Below, piece after piece: positions 52,799-61,397 of a stretch of 64,000 nt of DNA. The translations under genes were made by a program, and so were the position numbers. Origin of the DNA: RHLJ01 sp048058975 (GTDB taxonomy: Bacteria > Bacteroidota > Rhodothermia > Balneolales > Balneolaceae); contig JBLLNP010000001.1 in the NCBI GenBank assembly GCA_048058975.1, positions 310,001 to 374,000 of the forward strand. The letters run 5' to 3'. Every line of letters begins with the position of its first letter. Position 1 is the stretch's first letter. The notes beneath the pieces are model-generated. The model did not search any database and had not been told where the DNA came from. It was given only the letters and a program-made list of their open reading frames with translations.

Positions 52799-53211
52799 TC
52801 TTTTACCGTGATTATTTTATCGGCTGGACCACCGTTTATAAAGCCTTGCTCTTTCGCTTGTTGATAAATCTCAGCCGGGCCGACCATTCGATCGTAACGC
52901 AACTTTAATTCATCATGCATCTGGCGGGCTTTGTTGTACTCCTGTTCTAAAGCCTGTACTTCCTGTAACAGTTTTTGTGTTGCAAAAACGTGTGTGAGGT
53001 AGGCAAAGCCAAACACCCCGATAATTATAGCCGCAAGAATTACTTTTCCAGGCTGAATTTTTGGAAAACCTGTTTTTCTAGTTAAAACCTTGCCGACTTT
53101 TTTTTCCCTGGCTTTTTTAGCTGAAGAGGGTGAGGGTGTTATGTCAGGTTTTGGGACTCTGCGGAGGTTTGGCTTCACTTCTTGGCGCTTAAGCGGGGAT
53201 TGAACCATCAT
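52795..53211 (-). CDS. ftsL: FtsL-like division protein
   Basis: 138 residues. A basic, Pro-rich cytoplasmic region (about 1-48) is followed by one helix (VILAAIIIGVFGFAYLTHVFA, about 53-73) and a short coiled coil (KLLQEVQALEQEYNKARQMHDEL), then YDRMVGPAEIYQQAKEQGF. This is the FtsL topology; sequence is poorly conserved across phyla, and position between rsmH and ftsI is the main support. With FtsB and FtsQ it activates FtsW-FtsI. It overlaps both neighbours by four bases. Confidence 0.82.
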   Translation of the reverse strand: MMVQSPLKRQEVKPNLRRVPKPDITPSPSSAKKAREKKVGKVLTRKTGFPKIQPGKVILAAIIIGVFGFAYLTHVFATQKLLQEVQALEQEYNKARQMHDELKLRYDRMVGPAEIYQQAKEQGFINGGPADKIITVKE

Positions 53212-54146
53212 GAGCCGCCTCCGTTGGTTTTTTCAGCTACCCGGAGTTTAGCGCTTCGGGCTGCGGGGTTTTTGGAAACCTCATCTTCGGAAGGGGTGAT
53301 AACCTGTCGGGTTACCTGTTGAAGTGGGGAAATGACGTTTCCATAAAAATCTTTTTCGATCTTACCTTCTAAATTTCCTGCTTTAAAGAACCGTTTAACA
53401 ATACGATCTTCAAGAGAGTGGTAAGACATCACTACTAATCGACCGCCGGGTTTAAGAACCTCGAGTGATTGAGTAAGCACATCTTTCAGCATTTCAAGCT
53501 CTCTGTTCACCTCAATTCGAATTCCCTGAAATACACGAGCCAGTGATTTAACCTGGAATTTTCCTTTGATCACTTCCGCTACGGCAGCTTTTAGTTCGCC
53601 GGTTGTCTCAATCGGGCGGGCATCAATAATGGCTTTAGCTATCTGCCGACTGGCTTTTTCTTCACCGTAGTGAAAAATTACATCCCGAAGTTGCTCGTAT
53701 TCGTAATTGTTTACCACCTGATAAGCAGAAACTCCCGTCAGATTACCCATTCTCATATCTAGTGGGCCGTCTTCCTGGAAACTGAACCCTCGTTCAGCTT
53801 CTTTAATCTGATGAGTAGAAACTCCAAGGTCTAAAAGGATTCCGGCTACCTGACCATGTACTTGGGGAGGTAGAAGAGTAGTCAGGTAGCCAAAGTTTCC
53901 TTTTAATATGGTAAATCTCGAATCGTCTCCTATTCGTGCTGATGCCGCTTCAATCGCTTCATCATCCTGATCTATAGCAAAAAGTTTTCCGTTTTCTCCT
54001 AAGCGGGATAAAATTTCTTTAGAATGCCCGCCTCCGCCAAGAGTTCCGTCTATATATATGCCATCTTTTTCGATAGCAAGACCATCCATGCATTCCTGAA
54101 GCATTACGGGGATATGCTCATAATATGTAGTCATATTACTCAGCAT
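53208..54146 (-). CDS. rsmH: 16S rRNA (cytosine(1402)-N(4))-methyltransferase RsmH
   Basis: 312 residues. YYEHIPVMLQECMDGL, the SAM-binding IDGTLGGGGHSKEIL (about 32-46), VAGILLDLGVSTHQIKEAERGFSFQEDGPLDMRM and the C-terminal MSYHSLEDRIVKRFF are all diagnostic. It methylates C1402 of 16S rRNA in the ribosomal P site. The start may be the ATG at 54146, overlapping mraZ by 11 bases, or the ATG four codons later (54134, giving MTTYYEHIP), which removes the overlap. Confidence 0.96.
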   Translation of the reverse strand: MLSNMTTYYEHIPVMLQECMDGLAIEKDGIYIDGTLGGGGHSKEILSRLGENGKLFAIDQDDEAIEAASARIGDDSRFTILKGNFGYLTTLLPPQVHGQVAGILLDLGVSTHQIKEAERGFSFQEDGPLDMRMGNLTGVSAYQVVNNYEYEQLRDVIFHYGEEKASRQIAKAIIDARPIETTGELKAAVAEVIKGKFQVKSLARVFQGIRIEVNRELEMLKDVLTQSLEVLKPGGRLVVMSYHSLEDRIVKRFFKAGNLEGKIEKDFYGNVISPLQQVTRQVITPSEDEVSKNPAARSAKLRVAEKTNGGGS

Positions 54147-54603
54147 CGGTTTGTGAGCCGCCTCCCATCACTTGTTCAAAAATTTCTTCAAATGCATCAG
54201 GATCGAGGTTTTCATCAGCCTCATTTAGTTTTTCAGGGGACCAAATTTCGATGTATTGTCCCATCCCGATAAAAACTGCTTTCGAATTAATACCTGCGAA
54301 TGTTGAATGATCAGAGGGGATCGCAATTCTGTTTTGTTTATCGAGAGATACATCTTCTGCGTAGCGGAGGAAGTTACGTTTAGCAATACGTCCTGAGCGG
54401 GTAAAATTATTGGCTTGAGAAAGAGCTTGTTCTACATTTTGCCATTCGTTTTCGGGGTATAAATAGAGGCAACCTTCCAATCCACGAACCACAACGAACC
54501 GATCCTGAGCAGATGGGCTAAGCACTTTGCGCATTTTAGCCGGGAAAGAAATACGTCCTTTCTCGTCTATACTATGCTCGTATTGGCCTTTAAAACTATA
54601 CAC
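54136..54603 (-). CDS. mraZ: Transcriptional regulator MraZ
   Basis: 155 residues from a GTG start. Two SpoVT/AbrB-like repeats are visible: FKGQYEHSIDEKGRISFPAKMRKVL at the N-terminus and FLRYAEDVSLDKQNRIAIPSDHSTFAGI in the middle, each with the D-x-K/Q-x-R-I-x-x-P motif. A Glu/Asp-rich tail follows. MraZ forms a ring and represses its own operon by binding tandem TGGGN repeats in the promoter; three such repeats are present at 54654-54678. First gene of the division cluster. Confidence 0.95.
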   Translation of the reverse strand: MYSFKGQYEHSIDEKGRISFPAKMRKVLSPSAQDRFVVVRGLEGCLYLYPENEWQNVEQALSQANNFTRSGRIAKRNFLRYAEDVSLDKQNRIAIPSDHSTFAGINSKAVFIGMGQYIEIWSPEKLNEADENLDPDAFEEIFEQVMGGGSQTDAE

Positions 54604-54653
54604 GATTCCCGCTACGTGAATTTAGATTGCTAATTGATCAGAGAAGAGAAAGT

Positions 54654-54678
54654 CCCCACTATCTCCCACATCACCCCA
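54654..54678 (-). promoter_or_regulatory. Three MraZ-binding boxes (TGGGN repeats, 10-bp period)
   Basis: On the minus strand TGGGG-tgatg-TGGGA-gatag-TGGGG, that is, three TGGGN units separated by five bases, exactly the spacing known for MraZ sites. They lie 51-75 bases before the mraZ start and directly after the -10 element of the promoter, so binding should block it. Confidence 0.85.
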
Positions 54679-54679
54679 T

Positions 54680-54709
54680 AATGTACCCTAATTTGCCACA
54701 ATGAGTCAA
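54680..54709 (-). promoter_or_regulatory. Sigma70-like promoter of the division cluster
   Basis: TTGACT (minus strand, 54709-54704) and TACATT (54685-54680) with 18 bases between. The -10 is placed immediately before the MraZ boxes and about 80 bases before the mraZ start. By pattern only. Confidence 0.6.
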
Positions 54710-54912
54710 GAACTTTCCACTTTGTTCTTAAAATTTATTTTTTTGGCATGAATAGAAGGAATGTTGACGGTTTAAGTTGGATCGATTTTTGAAGAGTTCG
54801 TCATGCTGAATAACATGAGATATCTAAGTAGTGACAATAGGTGATGAGACATTTTAGAGTTCTTTTCTAAATGCCCGGAACCGAAATTACAGAAAGTCTG
54901 GAGCAGGTTGGG
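54710..54912. other. Intergenic stretch between the mraZ promoter and the P1 peptidase gene
   Basis: No gene is supported. It holds an AT-rich section upstream of the mraZ promoter and, from about 54796, GTCATGCTGAATAACATGAG and later text resembling the dispersed GTCAT repeat families, but only one arm is clear. Confidence 0.4.
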
Positions 54913-56046
54913 TTAGTCAATAACCGAATACTTTTTAAGAATTGGAAGCACTTCGTTGATGGGAAGCGCTTGTTGTTCTCCACGGTGACCTGAAATAGTA
55001 GTGGCTTTAAATAAAGAGTTGAGAATAGCTTCTTCGGTAGCTTCTACCGCGGCGAGAAAAAGGGGAGTCATAGCGTTGTTATCGAGTTCAGAAATTTCTC
55101 GAACAGGATTTCTGTTGTCCAGATTATTTCGAACTGATTCATTGGTTGAAAATGCGATGATATAGTCGCCACTTCCGTTCGAAGCAAATCCACCTACTTT
55201 TGCTATTCCAAGAAATGCTCTTTTGGCCAACCGTTGAAGGTTGCGAGAAGTGATGGGTGCATCGGTTGCTACAATAATCATTACTGAGCCATCAACATCA
55301 TAAGGCACTATATTTGATAAATAGTGATTTTTGAGTTCCTCACCAACCGGAGCCCCATCGATGGTAAGAATACCTCCAAAATTTGATTGAACAAGTACAC
55401 CAACGGTATAACCGCCATATTCCTTTGGAATTACTCTTGAAGAACTTCCAATTCCACCTTTAAAACCGAGTGCCCGGGTTCCGGTACCGGCTCCAACCGA
55501 ACCTTCCCCAACCAATTCCGAAGAAGCATTTTCTATTGCTTCAAAAACATGGGTAAACTCAACGGCTCTTGCTCTAATATCATTCAGGTATCCGTCATTG
55601 GTTTCTCCAACTACGGGATTTACAGATCGTACATTTTCATTGCCCGGAAGGCTTAATGTATAATCTGAAATAGCATTTGCAACTGTATGAATACTTAGTG
55701 TATTCGTGAGACCTATTGGGGTTTCAATTTCGCCTAACTCCTCTACCTGAGTAAAGCCTACCGCTTTCCCAAACCCGTTTCCTACATAGACTGCTGCGGG
55801 CACTCTATCTCTGAAAAGGTTTCCATTATGGGGAAGGATCATTGTGACTCCGGTCCTGATATTCTCTCCTTCAATCAGAGTTGTATGTCCTACAAGCACT
55901 CCTTTTACATCGGTAATTGAATTGAGGGCGCCTGGAGTAAGGATTCCGGGAGTAATACCATAATCTCTGGTTCGTAGTTGTTGCTGAGCAGTCGCCGATT
56001 CAAGAACTAATACCAATAGACAGAGAATTAAAGTGAACCGGGCCAT
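54913..56046 (-). CDS. P1-family (DmpA-like) peptidase, secreted
   Basis: 377 residues with a signal peptide (MARFTLILCLLVLVLESATAQ). The family's ITDVKGVLVGHTTLIEG, GFGKAVGFTQVEELGEIETPI, TGTRALGFKGGIGSSSRVI and YTVGVLVQSNFGG are present. In DmpA, self-cleavage occurs before the Ser in the G-I-G-S-S-S-R-like stretch, which then becomes the N-terminal nucleophile. It is an aminopeptidase or esterase acting on small, partly D-configured peptides; the export signal makes it periplasmic. Monocistronic. Confidence 0.88.
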   Translation of the reverse strand: MARFTLILCLLVLVLESATAQQQLRTRDYGITPGILTPGALNSITDVKGVLVGHTTLIEGENIRTGVTMILPHNGNLFRDRVPAAVYVGNGFGKAVGFTQVEELGEIETPIGLTNTLSIHTVANAISDYTLSLPGNENVRSVNPVVGETNDGYLNDIRARAVEFTHVFEAIENASSELVGEGSVGAGTGTRALGFKGGIGSSSRVIPKEYGGYTVGVLVQSNFGGILTIDGAPVGEELKNHYLSNIVPYDVDGSVMIIVATDAPITSRNLQRLAKRAFLGIAKVGGFASNGSGDYIIAFSTNESVRNNLDNRNPVREISELDNNAMTPLFLAAVEATEEAILNSLFKATTISGHRGEQQALPINEVLPILKKYSVID

Positions 56047-56158
56047 ATTAAAAGAATTATGTGTTTAAAATATAAGGTGAAAATACACGGTTCAGGCTAA
56101 AGACAAAGCAAAAACCTGGATTACTTTAGCAATCCTTTTTCTTAAAGGCTGGTTAACT

Positions 56159-57742
56159 TTATGCCACTTCGTTCAAAACCTGATTAATCTCATCATCAGT
56201 AATAGAGAGATTTCTTTTCTCTCTTGTTTTTACTTCTTCAAGCAGCTTTTCAGCTTTGTGCGCATTGTTCTCGTAAACCTCACGGAAGTGAAGACCTCTG
56301 ATATATAATTGAACCGCTATATCTATAAGGTGAGGTTTATTTTTAAAGCACCAGAGAACAGTTTTCCAGAAGTATTTTCGATCCCGGTTCTTTATACCAA
56401 GAAGATACGTAGTTATGATAGATGCTCTTAGTATATAACGTTCGTGGGCTTGTTTGGAATGCCGGTGTATTTTCGGTTTATCATACACCTCGAGGAATTT
56501 GATTACCCGATCGTAGAAGGCTTTTCCATTGTATATGTACGAGGTAGTACGATTGAAACCATCCGTAAGTAGCTTGGTATCCATTTTTGGAACAATATTG
56601 GTAACTCCTTCAAAAAACCAGTTTTGATCCAGTAACCGACCCTCACGTTGCATTCTTTCATTTAACTCGGTGCCGGGAGGGGCATTAAGCAGACCAATAT
56701 TGCATACAACGATTCCGGTTTCTTGTATAAACTCAATCTGGCGGTCGAAGACACCTTCGTCATCATTATCAAATCCCAGGATAAATCCGGCTATTACATC
56801 GAAGCCTCTTTTTTGCAGGTATCTGACATTATCAACCAGGTTTCGCTTTGTGTTTTGCTTTTTTCTACACTGTGCCAGCGTGTCTTCATCAGGAGTTTCC
56901 AACCCTATAAAAATAGTTCCAAAACCGGCCTCAAGTAGCTTATCAATCATTTCGTCATCGTCCGAAAGATTGATGGTTAATTGCGTAGAGAACCATGTTT
57001 TTTTCTTCCTGTCCTCTTGCCATATTTTAAGCTTAGGCAGCAGATCTTCTTTTACCTGTTTTTTATTTCCGATGAGATTATCATCAGCGAAAAAAAGCGT
57101 TTGGAATGAGTCAAGGTTGGGGATACTGTTTAGTTCCCTAACAATTTGCTCTGAAGTTTTAGTACGAGGTCTTCTCCCAAATAAAGAGGTTACGTCGCAA
57201 AAATCACACATATAAGGGCAGCCTCTGGAATATTGAATAATTCCAGCACCATATTTTTCTAACTTGGCTAAATGCCAAAGTGGGATAGGAGTTTCATGAA
57301 CATTCGCATATTCGTTCGTTTTATATACCCGTTTAGGAGTTCCTTTCTCCAAATCTTCCAGGAAAAGAGGAAGCGTAATTTCAGCTTCATTAAGAATTAA
57401 GTGGTCGAATTCAGGAAACCGTTCATACTCATGTGTTAATAACGGGCCGCCACCTACAATGGGTTTATTTAGCTTTTTTGCCCTGCTTATTACCTCTCTC
57501 ATAGATACTTCCTGAACATTCATCCCCCCTAGAAATACATAATCAGCCTCTTTTAAGTATTCATCTTTTAGCGGTTCAACATTCAGATCAATCAACTTTT
57601 TTTCCCACTCTTCGGGGAGTAAAGCTGCAACGGTTAGTAAGCCCAGAGGAGGAAACGGGGCTTTAAATCCACCAAGCTGAAGTTCTCTCGACAAAGTCCA
57701 GCCGGTTTCTGGCATTTCCGGATATACGAATAGAATTTTCAT
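56159..57742 (-). CDS. B12-binding-domain radical SAM protein with DUF4070 C-terminus
   Basis: 527 residues. The N-terminal cobalamin-binding-like domain covers about 1-150 (ILFVYPEMPETGWTLSREL at the start). It is followed by the radical SAM domain with C175-x3-C179-x2-C182 in YSRGCPYMCDFCDVTSLFG, then FADDNLIGNKKQ and GFGTIFIGLETPDEDTL. The C-terminal third (FEGVTNIVPKMDTKLLTDGF and onward) looks like DUF4070. Relatives include hopanoid methylase/HpnP- and HpnR-type proteins, but many homologues are unstudied. No hopanoid genes are adjacent. The DxHxxG cobalamin motif is not clear, so B12 binding is uncertain. Confidence 0.83.
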   Translation of the reverse strand: MKILFVYPEMPETGWTLSRELQLGGFKAPFPPLGLLTVAALLPEEWEKKLIDLNVEPLKDEYLKEADYVFLGGMNVQEVSMREVISRAKKLNKPIVGGGPLLTHEYERFPEFDHLILNEAEITLPLFLEDLEKGTPKRVYKTNEYANVHETPIPLWHLAKLEKYGAGIIQYSRGCPYMCDFCDVTSLFGRRPRTKTSEQIVRELNSIPNLDSFQTLFFADDNLIGNKKQVKEDLLPKLKIWQEDRKKKTWFSTQLTINLSDDDEMIDKLLEAGFGTIFIGLETPDEDTLAQCRKKQNTKRNLVDNVRYLQKRGFDVIAGFILGFDNDDEGVFDRQIEFIQETGIVVCNIGLLNAPPGTELNERMQREGRLLDQNWFFEGVTNIVPKMDTKLLTDGFNRTTSYIYNGKAFYDRVIKFLEVYDKPKIHRHSKQAHERYILRASIITTYLLGIKNRDRKYFWKTVLWCFKNKPHLIDIAVQLYIRGLHFREVYENNAHKAEKLLEEVKTREKRNLSITDDEINQVLNEVA

Positions 57743-57844
57743 GGAATCTTAAGATTAATTACTCAGAACCATAATATTTTTTTTTGAGAAGAATGTACAG
57801 AGGAATGTTTGTTTAAAAATTAAAGCTAATTAGTACCAGAATGT

Positions 57845-58891
57845 CTAAATAGACTCGAATTCTCTTTTCTTATTCAGAAAACTATTCAGGTGCTCATTAA
57901 TCTGCTCAAACTCTATCAGGAAGGCATCATGACCATAAGGAGAATTGATTTCCTTATAGATTGCATTAGGGATTAGCTCGGCCAGTTCTTTTTGCTCTAA
58001 AGTTGGATATAATTTGTCCGAATCGATACCCATAACCAAGACCGGGATAGTTATACTGCCAAGTACTTCTTCAAAAGAACCGCGATTTCGGGAAACATCG
58101 TGAGTATCCATAGATTTTGTAAGTCGGTCGTAAGTCATGGCATCAAAGCGATCGACTAATTTTTGCCCCTGATATTCCAGATAAGATTCAACCTCAAAGA
58201 GTTTTTTATCCTTATTAAAATCCCGCCCGAATTTCTGCTCGTAGTTTTGGGGAGTACGGTAAGTGATCATCGCCATTGCCCGAGCCGCTGCCAGACCATC
58301 AGCCGGAGGGTTGCCTCTTTCATAAAATCCATTGTTCCATTTCGGATCAGCATATAAGGCAAGCCTTTGCGCATGACTAATCCCAATAGCCCAGGGAGAA
58401 TGTGATTTTCCCATTGCAACTATACAGGCATGCTTGATTCGCTCATCCATTAACACAAATTCAAGAGCGATCATACCTCCATAAGATCCGCCAATTACAA
58501 ACTCGATGCTTTTTATTTCAAACACATCCAAAAGTTGTTGTTGAAAACGAACTATATCCCGAATGGTGAATACTGGGAAATCACCACGATATGGAGCGCC
58601 TGTTTTTGGGTTAGTACTCCAAGGATTTAAAGAACCATAGCAACTTCCGGGGATATTCATACAAATCACAAAATGCTTTTCTAAATCAACGGGGCTGCCT
58701 TCAGCAAAAAAACCGGAAAACCAATCTTCGATGTTGGAGTTTCCGGTAAGGGCGTGAATCACAAGGATCACGTTGTCTTTATTTTCATTTAGTTCACCCC
58801 AAGTGTGGTAAGCCACTTCTGGAGTTTCGAATGTAAATCCTGATTCGGTAGTAAAAGGTTTTGAAAATGAGTGCGTCTTAAGGTTGCTCAT
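57845..58891 (-). CDS. metX: Homoserine O-acetyltransferase
   Basis: 348 residues of alpha/beta-hydrolase fold. The opening segment GFTFETPEVAYHTWGELNENKDN, HALTGNS, the nucleophile Ser136 in IGGSYGGMIALEF, and C-terminal VLVMGIDSDKLYPTLEQKELAELIPNA and SPYGHDAFLIE (Asp and His of the triad) are typical of MetX. It activates homoserine for methionine synthesis. The metY gene with a SAM riboswitch lies 1 kb upstream on the same strand, consistent with a methionine group. A repeat-rich 270-base gap separates it from the OsmC gene, so it may have its own promoter. Confidence 0.92.
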   Translation of the reverse strand: MSNLKTHSFSKPFTTESGFTFETPEVAYHTWGELNENKDNVILVIHALTGNSNIEDWFSGFFAEGSPVDLEKHFVICMNIPGSCYGSLNPWSTNPKTGAPYRGDFPVFTIRDIVRFQQQLLDVFEIKSIEFVIGGSYGGMIALEFVLMDERIKHACIVAMGKSHSPWAIGISHAQRLALYADPKWNNGFYERGNPPADGLAAARAMAMITYRTPQNYEQKFGRDFNKDKKLFEVESYLEYQGQKLVDRFDAMTYDRLTKSMDTHDVSRNRGSFEEVLGSITIPVLVMGIDSDKLYPTLEQKELAELIPNAIYKEINSPYGHDAFLIEFEQINEHLNSFLNKKREFESI

Positions 58892-58922
58892 AGATTAAAT
58901 TTATTTTGGTTTTCATATCTTA

Positions 58923-59074
58923 AGCCCCTCTTTTTCGGGAAGCGGAAAATCTCCCTTCGAGGGGAGATGAAAAGTTGAACAAGTTCTTCAACTTTTCTGA
59001 GGGGTGTTAGTAAAGTCTCGGTTTCACGAACACCCACCGTTCCTTCGGAACACCTCCCTCAAGGGAGGACTTAC
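58923..59074. repeat. CCCCTC-type dispersed repeat cluster (copy 4)
   Basis: Several nested hairpins: CTCCCTTCGAGGGGAG, AAAGTTGAACAAGTTCTTCAACTTT and CCTCCCTCAAGGGAGG, with GAGGGGTGTTAGT and CGAACACCCACCG in between. It fills the space between osmC-like and metX genes. Confidence 0.6.
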
Positions 59075-59163
59075 AATATGAAACAAAGTTCGACAAGGAG
59101 GAGTGAAATCCTTGCCGAACTTTGCTGTTTCGCTCATGGATGTTTCAATGAGTGAGTGAGTTT

Positions 59164-59700
59164 CTAACTTACATACACCACCTCACCGTTCACTGGAACG
59201 GGGTTTGAAATGATGTCTAACACCGGGCATCGATCGGTCGAAAAATTCTTCAAAAGCTGAAGCTTAGTTGGGTCCGTTTCATCGGTAGATATCACGGTTT
59301 TGTACCGCACCTTGTTAAACCCAGGGCGCTCATCCGAAAGATTAAAAAATCCCCGGAGATCCAAATCACCGGAAGCTTCCACTTTAATCGAGTTAAGGTG
59401 AATGCCGAGTTGTCCGGCATAGGCTTTAATCACAATTTCCTGGCAGGATGCTAATGCCCCAAGCACATACTCCACAGGATTTGGAGCTTCGTTTTCTCCA
59501 CCCAGGCTTTCAGGCTCATCAACAATGAATTGAAAATTACGAACATTGATTTCGGATCGGAATCCACGTTCAAGTTTAGAATCTACTGAGAAGGTTACAT
59601 CTTTTGCTGAAGGATTTTCTTTAACGTGATTAATGACGTTCGAAATTGCTTCATTAAGTTTTTGATCGATGGTGTTTATTTCTGTTGTTAAAGTACTCAT
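59164..59700 (-). CDS. OsmC family protein
   Basis: 178 residues. The OsmC core has a beta-rich N-terminal half (VTFSVDSKLERGFRSEINVRNFQFIVDEPESLGGENEAPNPVEYVLGALASCQEIVIK) and a helical second half. The Cys in GALASCQEI and the Cys in STDRCPVLDIISNPV form the family's peroxidatic pair. OsmC proteins reduce organic peroxides in the cytoplasm. The position between metY and metX suggests a possible sulfur or thiol link, but no established role of this kind is known to me. Confidence 0.87.
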   Translation of the reverse strand: MSTLTTEINTIDQKLNEAISNVINHVKENPSAKDVTFSVDSKLERGFRSEINVRNFQFIVDEPESLGGENEAPNPVEYVLGALASCQEIVIKAYAGQLGIHLNSIKVEASGDLDLRGFFNLSDERPGFNKVRYKTVISTDETDPTKLQLLKNFSTDRCPVLDIISNPVPVNGEVVYVS

Positions 59701-59759
59701 TGTGTTTCTATTTTAGTGTTGCAAGATCAAATGCAGAATTTCTGCAGGTGGTTTTTACA

Positions 59760-59793
59760 GGATGCGGGGTGGCAAGACCTCGCATCCTTTTTT
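59760..59793 (+). terminator. Terminator-like hairpin facing the plus strand
   Basis: GGATGCGGGGT pairs with ACCTCGCATCC over GGCAAG, followed by six T. No plus-strand gene ends nearby; both flanking genes read leftward. Confidence 0.5.
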
Positions 59794-59803
59794 GTTTCTT
59801 ATA

Positions 59804-59905
59804 GTCATTGCGAGAGATTCAACGAGCGAAGCGAGTAAATCTCGTGGTAATCTCATGTATTACGAGATTGCTTCGTTGTCCCAAAACCTTGGGACTCCTC
59901 GCAAC
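59804..59905. repeat. GTCATTGCGAG dispersed inverted repeat (copy 2)
   Basis: Left end GTCATTGCGAGAGATT and right end ...GGGACTCCTCGCAACAAC, with GAGATTGCTTCGTTGTCCC inside. Same family as 36397-36530. It lies directly downstream of the metY gene, partly before its stop. Confidence 0.7.
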
Positions 59906-59915
59906 AACTTGGTAG

Positions 59916-61244
59916 TTATACCGGAACTACAGTCGCTTCAAACGCTTTTTCGAAGTCTTCAATGATGTCATCAATATGCTCGATGCCAACCGAAACTCGG
60001 ATCAAATCCGGTTTCACACCACTTGCTGCTTGTTCTTCACCACTTAACTGCTGATGAGTTGTTGAAGCAGGGTGGATCAACAGTGTTTTAGCATCTCCTA
60101 CATTGGCTAAATGACTTCCAAGTTTTACGCTATTGATGAAATCTTTGGCCGCGTCGTATCCGCCCTTTACCCCAAAAGTTAATACCGAACCGAAATGGCC
60201 GGGGCGCAGGTATTTCTTTGCTCGCTCGTGGTATTCATGCTCAGGCAAGCCTGTGAAATTAACCCATTCAACGGCATCTTGTTCTTTCAACCACTCAGCT
60301 AATTTCAGAGCGTTTTGATTGTGGCGTTCTACTCTCAATGAAAGGGTTTCCAATCCCTGAAGAAGAAGGAAACTATTGAACGGAGACTGCGATGAACCAA
60401 AATCACGCAACCCTTCAACTCGAGCGCGAATGGCAAAAGCAATATTTCCGAAGGGCCCGTCCGTTCCAAATACTTCCCAGAAATTTAATCCATGATAAGA
60501 AGGCGATGGTTCTGTGAATAATGGGTAACGACCATTGCCCCAATTGAAATTTCCACCATCAACAATAACTCCGCCAATGGATGTGCCATGCCCGCCAATC
60601 CATTTGGTCGCAGAAGCGGTAACGACATTAGCCCCATGCTTTAATGGCTGAACAACTGCTCCACCTGCTCCAAAGGTGTTATCTACAACTAAAGCGATTC
60701 CGTATTTTTCTCCTAATGCAGCCAGCCCTTCGAAGTCGGCGATATTTCCACGAGGGTTCCCAATCGATTCAACATAAAACGCTTTGGTGTTATCATCGAT
60801 CAGCTTTTCAAATTCCTCTACCGTATCCTCAGCGGCAAAGCGGACATCAATTCCCAATCGGGGTATAGTAACTTTGAACTGATTGTAAGTTCCTCCATAC
60901 AGATTTTGGGTGGAGATTATGTTATCTCCGGCTTGCGCGAGATTACTGATGGCCAAAAACTGAGCGGCCTGGCCTGAGGAAGTAGCCAACGCTGCAACCC
61001 CACCTTCGAGTGCGGCAATTCTTTGCTCGAAAACATCTGTTGTTGGATTCATGATTCGGGTGTAAATATTACCGAATTCGCGCAATGCAAAAAGGTTGGC
61101 TGCGTGATCAGAATCGTTAAAATTATATGATGTGGTTTGGTAGATCGGCACGGCTCGAGAGCCGGTAGTTGGATCAGGTTGCTGACCTGCGTGAAGTTGC
61201 AGGGTTTCAAATTTGAGTGATCGTTCTGTTAGTTCGTTGCTCAT
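59916..61244 (-). CDS. metY: O-acetylhomoserine sulfhydrylase / aminocarboxypropyltransferase
   Basis: 442 residues of the Cys/Met PLP-dependent class. FETLQLHAGQQPDPTTGSRAVPIYQTTSYNF at the start, YTRIMNPTTDVFEQRIAALEGG, VVDNTFGAGGAVVQPLKHGA and the PLP lysine segment ASATKWIGGHGTSIGG are diagnostic. The long form (about 430-440 residues) separates MetY from cystathionine gamma-synthase. It makes homocysteine from O-acetylhomoserine and sulfide in the cytoplasm, working with MetX. It is expected to be controlled by the SAM-I riboswitch 150 bases upstream. Confidence 0.95.
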   Translation of the reverse strand: MSNELTERSLKFETLQLHAGQQPDPTTGSRAVPIYQTTSYNFNDSDHAANLFALREFGNIYTRIMNPTTDVFEQRIAALEGGVAALATSSGQAAQFLAISNLAQAGDNIISTQNLYGGTYNQFKVTIPRLGIDVRFAAEDTVEEFEKLIDDNTKAFYVESIGNPRGNIADFEGLAALGEKYGIALVVDNTFGAGGAVVQPLKHGANVVTASATKWIGGHGTSIGGVIVDGGNFNWGNGRYPLFTEPSPSYHGLNFWEVFGTDGPFGNIAFAIRARVEGLRDFGSSQSPFNSFLLLQGLETLSLRVERHNQNALKLAEWLKEQDAVEWVNFTGLPEHEYHERAKKYLRPGHFGSVLTFGVKGGYDAAKDFINSVKLGSHLANVGDAKTLLIHPASTTHQQLSGEEQAASGVKPDLIRVSVGIEHIDDIIEDFEKAFEATVVPV

Positions 61245-61286
61245 GATTTTGGTTGTTTTTGTGAGTGATTGTTTAATTTCTCATTT

Positions 61287-61382
61287 GCCACGGAAGCACT
61301 AAAGCACTAAAAGAGTTTGCGACTGGCTTGTCTAATTATCTCGGGATTCATAAATAATTTTGTGCTTTAGAGTTTTTGTGGC
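61287..61382. repeat. GCCAC...GTGGC dispersed inverted repeat (copy 5), within the metY leader
   Basis: GCCACGGAAGCACTAAAGCAC at the left and TTGTGCTTTAGAGTTTTTGTGGC at the right are complementary in most positions. It lies between the riboswitch terminator and the metY start, so it is part of the metY mRNA leader. Confidence 0.75.
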
Positions 61383-61397
61383 GAAAATTTGATTTAA

